From Clarkia xantiana subsp. parviflora (taxonomy: Eukaryota; Streptophyta; Magnoliopsida; Myrtales; Onagraceae): 64,000 nucleotides of DNA. A model generated the notes under the pieces. It searched no databases, was not told the DNA's origin, and saw only the letters and a list, made by a program, of their open reading frames with translations. The stretch spans positions 23,103,001 to 23,167,000 of the forward strand of contig JAPTYO010000008.1 in the NCBI GenBank assembly GCA_036873135.1, written 5' to 3'. The first letter of the stretch is position 1; the number at the start of each line of letters is the position of its first letter. Of this stretch, positions 46,645 to 56,992 are shown one piece after another. The translations under genes were made by a program, and so were the position numbers.

Positions 46645-47447
46645 TAGCACTCGGCATATTTCTGCCAACTTCTGAAGTATAATTGCTGTTGTTTGTTTAT
46701 TTTCCAATGATTTTCCATTTATGAATCATCGGTATAGACTAGGCTGCTCAAATATTGTGCTACTCTTTCCGTAGAAGATCGACCATCTATATTAAAATTA
46801 CTGCAATCTTTGATTTAAGCCCTTTAATATATATTGCCAACCCCAAGGATGGACTTGAAGGGATTTCTTCTCCATCCTACTTTTATGAGGATTCATGTTT
46901 AGAAAACTTATCCTTTCATCTGTGTAATCAGACTTTCCTATTCTTCTATATGAATGGTGATTCTGACTATATTTGGTTGAACTCTTTGAACGCGTATCTT
47001 TATTAGATTGTGGGAAGCTCTTCAATATTTCAAAGGGTTTCTTGTATTCCTTTGATCTGAAGAATGTGCGCTTTCAGGAATACAGTCTTGAACAGGTTTT
47101 GAAGGATGAGAGGCTTCATGTAAGTGAAGTTTCATGTGAGTACTAACAATTTTTTGAACAGATATATATATATTATAAAGGGCAATTTAAGAAAAGCAAT
47201 TGCAAATTTACACTAAAATGAAATATGGAAAATTAAAGAAGTTAAAGTAATTTTAATGTCTTGGGGCCCAATTAGAAAATACATTGGATAAAGGGTTGCA
47301 CATACTCAACCATTAAAAGTATGACTACAATTAGATATTAAGAAAATACATATCAATGGAAACAACAATTTCCCCGTGAAGTTGAGGACTTAGATTTCTC
47401 CTTTTCCTTTGAAGTTGGGGACTTAAATTTGCTTTCCTCCTTTTTTT
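46645..47447 (+). repeat. Right flanking copy of the ~0.8-kb duplication
   Basis: This is a direct copy of 35431-36274. At most informative sites (CTCGGCAT, CTATATGAATGG, GGATGAGAGG, AATTTGCTTTCC) it agrees with the right arm of the inverted repeat, while the left copy differs. Confidence 0.9.
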
Positions 47448-48069
47448 GGATGGGGAATATAAATAGTCACAAATGTTCTCTATTTTAGATATGGAAAATA
47501 TTTGGTATATGAATGGCTATTTTATGTATGCTTGTATTTTTTGTTTGTTCAGAGGAAATTCTACCTAGAGAACCAATTTGTAGTTAATATTGCAGTTAGA
47601 CTCCATTAAGCGGAGCAGAGGATCCTGACATATATTTCCTTCATTAGTTTGGAGTAGGGGTAAAAAGATTATACTATTCTGATGCTCTTGTGTTGGTTAT
47701 TTCATGGTAGGGCAGTCATTGATGATTTACAATAATTAAGTTACAATAGTATGTCAATCTTTGAATAATCCAGTTATCTAAGTTCGTAAATATCACAATA
47801 TCATCGTTCTTCCTTAGATTCAACGTACCTTTTTAATTTTATATCTCATTTATTTATTTAGGTGTTTAAACATTAAAGTAATCTTAGGTGCATGTAGCAA
47901 GACGACTGAAATCTTCTCATGAGCAAGCTGCATTTTAAGAGAAAAGTTGTTGAAAGAAAGAAGTCAAAGAGAAAGGACAAAGTTAGAAGTATCTAACCTG
48001 GAAAAGTGTGGATAAGGACATGAAATAGCTTTCATGTTCATTTAATTTTTAACTCCCCTGCATGATTGA

Positions 48070-48154
48070 TACTGTAAAGCAAAGGAAGAAGGCTGGTTTG
48101 CTCGAAGTGCTTTCAAGCTACTTCAAATAGACGGGACTTTCAGTATCTTCAAAG
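48070..48154 (+). pseudogene. Captured exon of a Trm7/FtsJ-type methyltransferase
   Basis: A frame reading KAKEEGWFARSAFKLLQIDG followed by TFSIFK and a GTTTGT donor matches the N-terminal exon of tRNA 2'-O-ribose methyltransferases of the Trm7/FTSJ1 type (KAKEEGWRARSAFKLLQID). The downstream SAM-binding part (DLCAAPGSWSQ) is absent nearby, so it is a fragment. An inverted copy is at 54590-54674. Confidence 0.8.
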
Positions 48155-48333
48155 GTTTGTTATAACTGCAGTAGGCACTTTTAAATGGTGGATGTGAATT
48201 AATATTTATTTCTTAGATATGGTTCACCTAAAAAGATATAGTTCACCTAAAAAGCATTAAGATTCAGTTTTATTAGCTATTTAATCAAGGTTTTCTTATT
48301 ATCTGCCTTACGAACTGATTATGCTTATTGTGT

Positions 48334-48594
48334 TTAAGCTGATTTCTTGATGGTAACTCGATAATCTGCATATGTTGATGGATTAGGGACTTCACCAAGT
48401 GACGGTTCATTCATTCCTGGTGGTTTCATTGATCTATTGCACATGAGGAGCTCTTGAAGCCAGACAGCCCAACCATCTTCAACATTAAAAAGTTTGGACG
48501 ATAAAGTTTCATCTTGAAAGCCGATGGATGGCATTATGAAGGATTCGTGCGTCTTGTCAAGTTTGATTCTTGCGAGTATTCTGTATGTCGTCAT
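48334..48594 (-). CDS. 86-codon ORF in the left arm, unrecognised
   Basis: An open frame begins MTTYRILARIKLDKTHESF and ends YRVTIKKSA. The same frame is open in the inverted copy at 54150-54410 with very few amino acid differences (SSKLF/SSNLF, QELLM/QEILM). I recognise no domain. Persistence in two copies may simply reflect recent duplication, so a real product is unproven. Confidence 0.3.
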   Translation of the reverse strand: MTTYRILARIKLDKTHESFIMPSIGFQDETLSSKLFNVEDGWAVWLQELLMCNRSMKPPGMNEPSLGEVPNPSTYADYRVTIKKSA

Positions 48595-48742
48595 GCATTT
48601 CTTTCTATGAAAGCATATTCATTGTACTTGCTTCCTACTGTAGCACAATATTTGAGCAGCCTAGTCTATAGTTCAACACTTAGCATATCATAAACCTAAC
48701 TCGATGAACTGAGGAGGGATCAAAAGAAGCAAAATATGTATG

Positions 48743-51700
48743 TACAATAAGAATATGCATTGTCCTCAAGTTCCAACTCAGATGCCAATTCTATAGGCCG
48801 TAGAACTAACTACTTAAGTCATTACCTAAAAAATTTATTGACCATAAAACTAAAAATATCAAAGGCTAAGTGAATTTAGAGGTGTTGATTCACCTTGTTC
48901 TCCTTTAATCCTACAATGCACAGAACAACACTGACACTCACGTAGTCCACAGAACAACCTAGGTAACAAAACAACCCTTGCCTTTGGATCATCACTCGAT
49001 CTGATGACATAATCACACATTCAGGTTACCAACCATGTTAACCATCGGTCTCACATGCAGATGTTGCCACCTTCAAAGTCTGAGGCTTCATTTGCATAAT
49101 CCAGGTAGGTCTCGCTCTCCTTCATACATCTTGCTGCTCATTTCCCTAATTTTACTTGCAATGAATTGCCTGTTGCCCCATAGTTAATTTCTACGCTTGC
49201 CTTCTCTAGAAAGGGTTGATGGTGAAATCACAGCTCATGTTGGTGTTTCTCTGTTACTTCAGTTACTCTGCCTCTTTGTAATTCATGTTGTTTATACTGC
49301 AACAAGAGTCGTATCTTTACTGTGTTGTAGACGACAGACCAAAACCCGGCTTCGTCAGATCCTTCAATATGATTTTTTACACTTATAACTATAGAATTTT
49401 GCAGGTCAATAATGGCTTGGCATTCTTCAGATGGGGTCAGTCTCTCTCTCTCTAGAATTACTGTTTGATGATTTTAACTATCTTCTTTTATCTACTGTAG
49501 TGTACTTTCTAAGCTGGGTATGAACACTTTCGTATATAACGCCATCTGAAATTTAAACTAATTAATTGGTTATTTGGCTAGGAAGATTAACCGTGTATAG
49601 TTTTCTCATCTTTGTTGTGTATTTCTATTGTACATAGTTCTTTCTTAAACTGCAAGAATCTCATTGATTCTTCTCAACTTATAATAAAGGATGTAGTCAA
49701 GTCACTGAACAATATACCTAAAGATATTCAACAATTCTTCTATACCACTTTTATAGAATATAGACCATTGGTTGAATTATAGTTTTGAATAAGATTCATT
49801 TTAGTAAAATATGAGTACTAAGCAGTATAATCTTTAATATGAATTTTCCGTGCTGTGTAAATTCATTGGGAAAATTATGGTTTCTCTACCCAGTCCAACT
49901 TTTTGCTTCTATTAGTTTACTCTTGCAAAATGTTAACTAACAGAATGAGCAATTACTTTTCAGTCATTCAATTAAACTTAGTTTACATTGATTAAATAAT
50001 CATTTTTACAACAAATCTAGAGAGTTCGACAGACAAGTTAACTTCCTTAGTTTTTTCTTTCTTTAAGAAATTCCTAAATAAGGGTATAATTGTGCTACAT
50101 GTTTACTTTTGTTATTGATTTCTAAATTTGATTCACATTGGAAACTAAGACTTGGGTATGATATCGTATCATATTCGCAGTTTGAAAACATATATCACAT
50201 GACATTAGCCTTCTCTTCTGTGGGCGATATATTAACGAGAATATGTTCTAAGTCTAACAAAGAATTTGTTCGCTCCTGTAAGCTAATTGCATAGTTGGAA
50301 ATTTTCTTGCTAATTAGTGTTTCTTAATGTTTGGTACTTTGCCAACTTAATGTGATTATCTTGGCAAAAAAAAAAACTTAATTTGATTATCCCTCCACTA
50401 GAGCCAATTCTTTGTACCTACACTATTGGACTGACTTAGCTTAATTAGTTATAATCCGCAAATACTCTTACTGTACTATTGAAATTGCGTCTGCCGAAGG
50501 TAAATAATACTATTGAAATTGCGTCTGCATGAAAATTCAGGCCCTTAATAATACCATTTTTCAATTCAGACCTCTTTTGGAAACATGGGCAAACATTCAG
50601 GCCCCTATTGTGTTCTTAACCCTTTTTATTTTGTTTAATTCCAAAAACTTGTTCGTTGGTTTGTCAATCACAAATAATACTAATTGCATCTGACGTGGAT
50701 GTTTAATGAAAAGGGATCGTCGCTTTTTTGTTGATTTTCTCTGATTGTTAGTCTTAATTGTTTTCCTTCAGAGTGCGGTCATGTATAATTAAAAGATGAT
50801 CCCCTTGATTTGAATGTGTTTTCAGAATGTTCTTCTACATCAATCATTTTTAGCTTCATACAATTTGGATAGTTAATTTATCTGTCTGTCCAGATTACTC
50901 ATGGACTATACAGCGGATGTTGGTGTTTAATTCAGTTGGTCTAGGTATAAGCTAATAAGCACGTCATTTGGTTCTTTAAATTATTCATTTCGAGTTTCAT
51001 GCGAACTTCGTGGTCTCATCTTGGTTGGATAATTAAAGACTTGGTTTTGTGTTTTGATGGTTCTGAGTATTTTTGTGGGCATGTCTACATTTTCATTTTT
51101 CGATGTTTTCTGAATTTACTATTTACTGTTTTCTGTGCGACTTTTATGTAAGGCGTGCTTAAGCTTGTTGATGCAGGACCGACAACGAATTTCCGGTGTT
51201 TGCTTAAGATTATTGTTTTAGTTTGTCTTATCTAAGCTTTTGATAATTTGTGTCTTCAATTTGAGATTGGCTTGTTTAGATGAAAGTTACCCTTTCTTGG
51301 CCCATTAAAACACTATCGTAAATGTATGTATGACAGTTGTGGTATGGTGTATGAGAGTATAATAAAGAAACCTCCATGGAGACTTGGAGAGGGAAGTTGT
51401 TCTGAGTTTTTTTCTTCATACCCATCACCACCATTGATCATTATTGCTCTTGGAAATCAGTTGAGTTTTCACGCCTGCATCATTTGTTCTCTAGATGTCA
51501 GCGCATGCGTTGCACACACGACAGTTGTTTATTATTTTCACTGTTAATTCGGATGAAGAAATTATAAAACTTATAAAATTGGTGTTACACATGCAGCGTT
51601 AGTCTTTATTATTAATAATTATCAAAAGAAGCAAAACATACAAGAAAAATGCAGAAAGTTAACTTTAAAGTAAAAAAATTATTGTACAATTAATTAACAA

Positions 51701-53150
51701 TATTTAAAGGTATAGTAATTCACAATTTTACAACGGAAAGATGCTAAAATCCAAAGCGAGTATATATATATATATATATATATTGTGGGTAAGTATATCT
51801 TAAGAAATGAGGTAGCAACATGTTTGATTGTCTTTAAAGTGTAAATGTCATATATTATCAAAGAAAATAAATGCTTGTTACTAAGCTTTGTTCTTTGCAG
51901 CAACTGCACTTCGGTAGACAATTGATATGATTGATGTCTAATCAAGACATTACAAATGATGAGTAATATATATAGAAAAAAATTCAAGCAAGTGAAACAA
52001 AACATCAAACAATTTGAGCATTCACGATTACCCCAGTATTTATATGTTGCTGTTAACAAAAAGACTTGAAATCCATATCGTCTTTGGCTGTCCTCATTCT
52101 GGTCTCCCTGTGATATATTATCTTGCCAATATAGTGGTCAACTTGTTCCTCCATTGCGGTACACCTGCAGAAAGAGAAAAACCATATGATCGAGGTATAT
52201 AGTAGTTGAGTTAGCAGTGTCGTTTTGCTATTTTCAGTACGATTGGTTGATCAAATAAATCTAGTCAATCACACTAAATATAAAATATAAGACTGGTTTT
52301 TTTTAAAGATAATATGATTACTCACCTTGGTGGCCTAAAGAAGGTCATTGCTGACCCCATTGTCCGATTCCTAGTACATTGCTGCCACCTACAAGAATAT
52401 TTGGTGCATTTTTTTTTTCTCCATTATAGATAAGGCTAGAAATATTACTTTTTCACAGTGAAGATTCCATAAGTTAATAAGTATACAATAGTTCAAATGA
52501 CTATCACATCTTATACCATTATTTATAATCTCACTATGACTCTTGACATTCAAAATAAAACTCTCGATAAAGATCAGTTACGTTCAAGCTACCAAAAGAA
52601 TAACAATACCAATATTTAGGTAAAATAGAGGTGATGCTATTCAAGCAGTCTGATGCAAAAATTATATTATGAGCAGAATGTCTAAAAAGCATGTATTTAT
52701 GAACGTTTTTATATATTGAGTAGTTGGGCAGTTAAATTCTCACTATCATACCAGAAGACATATCTAAGCAAGCACTTTCTTTGACAAATGCTGAATAATG
52801 TGTCTCTGGACCAAAGCAAAGCATACAGTGCAACATCCCCAACAAGATAACAGTAATAATGTAAGTGGAGATTTTACTTGTGATGGAAGACTGTTTTTAC
52901 TTAGAATGACGCGACAATATAGATGCTAAATTTCTAACTTCTAAGTTGCATGTTAATTTTACCGAAGAAAGAATATATTCTTAACCAACCTTTAGTATTT
53001 TCTCAATATCAATATGGTGGAATCATAGAAACTAAAGTTAGTAGAACCAGCAAAAATATTATCTACCTTATCATGTAAAAGATAGGCAGCTGATGACACA
53101 ACCCTCTTCACGGAAGGATATGAGAAGGTGATCGAAGATGTATAATTAAC
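48743..53150. other. Spacer of the inverted repeat, largely non-coding
   Basis: AT-rich sequence with no intact gene. 51491-51515 has a weak Helitron-like 3' end on the minus strand (GTGTGTGCAACGCATGCGC, TGACAT, CTAG, then A instead of T). An AT microsatellite lies at 51761-51782. Confidence 0.4.
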
Positions 53151-53199
53151 TGTGATACTTGTAATAATACATATCGGAGCATAGTTGAAGAAAATCAAT

Positions 53200-53895
53200 A
53201 CCTTTGGAGTAGCATAATTCTTGCTTCCAACCTCCCACAACAAGTTCTTAAAAAATGGCCATCTTGCATGATGTTGCTAAAGTGGAAATCAGCAGTCTTT
53301 AAACTACGATTAGAATCTCATAATAGGTTTTCAGGTTTAAGATCTCGATTAAGTACCCTATAAAGGTGGCAGCACTCCAGAGCTGATATAATTTCTTCAC
53401 ATAGGAAAAGATAAATAAGTCAATCTAATCGGTAATATTGTGTTACAGGATAGGCTGGAATAATTTATGTGCTTCATCTCTTGTATGCACAACAATATAT
53501 ATAGATATATAGACAAAACTTTGCCATGTTCCGCATACTTGATAACCACATAAATGTCAGTTGGTGTCTTATAACCTCATACACCCTTGCTATATGAGAA
53601 TGTACAGCAGTACAAGCATTTTGGATATTATGAGCAGCTGCAACGCAACAGCTGCATCAATAATTAAGGATTCTGTGACTAATTTCTCAGTCTGGACCAA
53701 AAGTGTTAAGCATACACGTACCTCTATCCAAACCAAAAGTAGTTATACCTTTACCTTTATAATCCATCTCCTTTTCTCTTATCTTCCTCATGTTAAGAAT
53801 CTTGATAGCCACTTTGCAACCAGTTCGTAAATGACGGGCAACTTTGACATTGACAAATGCACCATGACCAAAGTTCCTAATGAACGTGTAGGTCT
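53200..53895 (-). pseudogene. SnRK1-type protein kinase fragment, decayed
   Basis: Successive minus-strand pieces match the SNF1-related kinase (SnRK1) catalytic domain in order: GHGAFVNVKVARHL and CKVAIKILNMRKIREKEM (ATP-binding lobe, near 53890-53755), VHSHIARVYEVI with TDIYVVIKYAEHGKVL-like codons (near 53600-53520), ALECCHLYRVLNRDLKPENLL (catalytic loop, near 53390-53310; His of HRD replaced by Asn) and GSKNYATPKV (near the APE motif, about 53230). Frame changes, stops and a damaged glycine loop show it is non-functional. Regulatory domains were not found. Confidence 0.8.
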
Positions 53896-54149
53896 CATTG
53901 AGCATATTTACATTAGAGCCTGCTCTGGCGAGAGAAAAATTCTCAATGGCTGCAAGGAGTAGATATGCAAGGAGGGAACCTAGTCCTTTTTGGCAAATTA
54001 TCATACATATTTTGCTTCTTTTGATCCCTCCTCAGTTCATCGAGTTAGGTTTATGATATGCTAAGTGTTGAACTATAGACTAGGCTGCTTAAATATTGTG
54101 CTACAGTAGGAAGCAAGTACAATGAATATGCCTTCATAGAAAGAAATGC

Positions 54150-54410
54150 ATGACGACATACAGAATACTCGCAAGAATCAAACTTGACAAGACGCACGAA
54201 TCCTTCATAATGCCATCCATCGGCTTTCAAGATGAAACTTTATCGTCCAATCTTTTTAATGTTGAAGATGGTTGGGCTGTCTGGCTTCAAGAGATCCTCA
54301 TGTGCAATAGATCAATGAAACCACCAGGAATGAATGAACCGTCACTTGGTGAAGTCCCTAATCCATCAACATATGCAGATTATCGAGTTACCATCAAGAA
54401 ATCAGCTTAA
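54150..54410 (+). CDS. 86-codon ORF in the right arm, unrecognised
   Basis: This is the inverted counterpart of the ORF at 48334-48594, open over the same 86 codons. Function unknown, and there is no evidence of expression in the sequence. Confidence 0.3.
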   Translation: MTTYRILARIKLDKTHESFIMPSIGFQDETLSSNLFNVEDGWAVWLQEILMCNRSMKPPGMNEPSLGEVPNPSTYADYRVTIKKSA

Positions 54411-54589
54411 ACACAATAAGCATAATCAGTTCGTAAGGCAGATAATAAGAAAACCTTGATTAAATAGCTAATAAAACTGAATCTTAATGCTTTTTAGGTG
54501 AAATATATCTTTTTAGGTGAACCATATCTAAGAAATAAATATTAATTCACATCCACCATTTAAAAGTGCCTACTGCAGTTATAACAAAC

Positions 54590-54674
54590 CTTTGAAGATA
54601 CTGAAAGTCCCGTCTATTTGAAGTAGCTTGAAAGCACTTCGAGCAAACCAGCCTTCTTCCTTTGCTTTACAGTA
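54590..54674 (-). pseudogene. Captured Trm7/FtsJ-type exon, inverted copy
   Basis: Same 85-bp exon-like block as at 48070-48154, on the minus strand, ending in the same donor-like GTTTGT. Together the two copies could pair as double-stranded RNA. Confidence 0.8.
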
Positions 54675-56940
54675 TCAATCATGCAGGGGAGTTAAAAATT
54701 AAATGAACATGAAAGCTATTTCATGTCCTTATCCACACTTTTCCAGGTTAGATACTTCTAACTTTGTCCTTTCTCTTTGACTTCTTTCTTTCAACAACTT
54801 TTCTCTTAAAATGCAGCTTGCTCATGAGATGATTTCAGTCGTCTTGCTACATGCACATAAGATTACTTTAATGTTTACACACCTAAATAAATAAATGAGA
54901 TATAAAATTAAAAAGGTACATTGAATCTAAGGAAGAACGATGATATTGTGATATTTACGAACTTAGATAACTGGATTATTCAAGGATTGACATACTATTG
55001 TAACTTAATTATTGTAAATCATCAATGACTGCCCTACCATGAAATAACCAACACAAGAGCATCAGAATGGTATAATCTTTTTACCCCTACTCCAAACTAA
55101 TGAAGGAAATATATGCCAGGATCCTCTGCTCCGCTTAATGGAGTCTAACTGCAATATTAACTACAAATTGGTTCTCTAGGTAGAATTTCCTCTGAACAAA
55201 CAAAAAATACAAGCATACATAAAATAGCCATTCATATACCAAATATTTTCCATATCTAAAATAGAGAACATTTGTGACTATTTATATTCCCCATCCAAAA
55301 AGAGGAGGAAAGCAAATTTAAGTCCCCAACTTCAAAGGAAAAGGAGAAATCTAAGTCCTCAACTTCACGGGGAAATTGTTGTTTCCATTGATATGTATTT
55401 TCTTAATATCTAATTGTAGTCATACTTTTAATGGTTGAGTATGTGCCACCCTTTATCCAATGTATTTTCTAATTGGGCCCCAAGACATTAAAATTACTTT
55501 AACTTCTTTAATTTTCCATATTTCATTTTAGTGTAAATTTGCAATTGCTTTTCTTAAATTGCCCTTTATAATATATATATATATATATCTGTTCAAAAAA
55601 TTGTTAGTACTCACATGAAACTTCACTTACATGAAGCCTCTCATCCTTCAAAACCTGTTCAAGACTGTATTCCTGAAAGCGCACATTCTTCAGATCAAAG
55701 GAATACAAGAAACCCTTTGAAATATTGAAGAGCTTCCCACAATCTAATAAAGATACGCGTTCAAAGAGTTCAACCAAATATAGTCAGAATCACCATTCAT
55801 ATAGAAGAATAGGAAAGTCTGATTACAGATGAAAGGATAAGTTTTCTAAACATGAATCCTCATAAAAGTAGGATGGAGAAGAAATCCCTTCAAGTCCATC
55901 CTTGGGGTTGGCAATATATATTAAATGGCTTAATCCAAATATTGCAGTAATTTTAATATAGATGGTCGATCTTCTACGGAAAGAGTAGCACAATATTTGA
56001 GCAGCCTAGTCTATACCGATGATTCATATGGAAAATCATTGGAAAATAAACAAACAACAGCAATTATACTTCAGAAGTTGGCAGAAATATGCCGAGTGCT
56101 ACTCATATTCCAATTACTATCAGACCTCTGAATAAAAGCATCACAAAAAGTCAAATTCCCTAAATAAACCAAAAAAAAGTTGCAGCACCTAACTGTAGAA
56201 AGAAAGCATTCATGGGTTGGATGACCAAGACCCCATGCAACAAATGCAGCAACGCCAAAAACAGGGGAGAAAATGCAGCAACAACCCCTACGCAGAAATA
56301 TCACAAATACATCAAGCCATATTAAAAAATAGATATTCTCATATGGGCATTTTAACAAACATTTGGTGGGCAGGATGAAATGTTCAACATATTTCAAATT
56401 CAATTAAGAAAGAATTGCTCAAATCATGGGACCAATTGTTAAAAATCAATTAATATACTGCTATCATTCGAGATGTTGGAAAACTGGAAACAAATAGCTG
56501 TTGATTACCGATATGAAAATCTGAGGAATTGCTATGATCCATGGAAGCTTATTCTTCTTCTTAGGGCTTGATAATTGTCGCTTATGAAAAAGGGATGGGA
56601 TGGTTGATTGCTGAATTGGAGAGATGATGGGATGGCAAATGATATCATTTGTGTGGAAGTATGATGAATGGCTGTTCCTGAAGATGAAGTTTAGGTGATG
56701 CTTCGTTTCGAAATTGATTGACGAATGGGTGTTTTGAGGAGTACGTAAATATCATTGGTGACATTTATACTGGAGGATGGATTTTGAAGAGTTGCGTACA
56801 AATTTTATTATGAAGTTGTTGAATGGTTGCAAGGGATTAATAATGGCTGCCATAGTGAAGCGGTGGAGGATAGCTTTCGAAAAGTTACGTGCAGTATCGT
56901 GACTTTTGGGTGGGAGGACAGCTGCAACATTTATAGTAGG

Positions 56941-56942
<2 letters not shown>

Positions 56943-56986
<44 letters not shown>
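56943..56986. repeat. AT microsatellite at the outer end of the right arm
   Basis: About 22 AT dinucleotides begin exactly where homology to the left arm ends. Confidence 0.85.

Positions 56987-56989
<3 letters not shown>

Positions 56990-56992
<3 letters not shown>

Larger units (their letters stand above)
34612..48742 (+). repeat. Left arm of a 2.95-kb inverted repeat (interrupted)
   Basis: The segments 34612-36274 and 47448-48742 together match the reverse complement of 54002-56947 along its whole length with few differences. The left arm is split by the Tat-like retrotransposon and a flanking duplication of about 0.8 kb. The arm begins TATAACCTATTATAAATG and ends AAAATATGTATG. It contains a leader-like stretch with an ATG (34991) followed by a donor-like G/GTAATC, an exon-like stretch ending KDKRLH before GTAAGTG, the Trm7-like exon, and an 86-codon minus-strand ORF. 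Confidence 0.9.
54002..56947 (-). repeat. Right arm of the inverted repeat (uninterrupted)
   Basis: The reverse complement of this segment equals the left arm without the retrotransposon and with a single copy of the ~0.8-kb segment, so it preserves the pre-insertion state. It starts CATACATATTTT and ends GGTTATATA, where a long AT microsatellite follows. Confidence 0.9.

Noticed and set aside
52992..53895. Functional SnRK1 kinase gene
   Set aside because: The glycine loop and HRD motif are damaged, frames shift repeatedly, and no regulatory domain follows.
56071..56403. Hydrophobic 110-codon minus-strand frame in the right arm
   Set aside because: The matching frame in the left arm is truncated and no domain is present; likely intronic or leader sequence of the copied fragment.
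34612..56947. Inverted repeat as a plastid-type inverted repeat or bacterial structure
   Set aside because: Content is nuclear retrotransposon and gene fragments; no plastid rRNA or tRNA genes are present.
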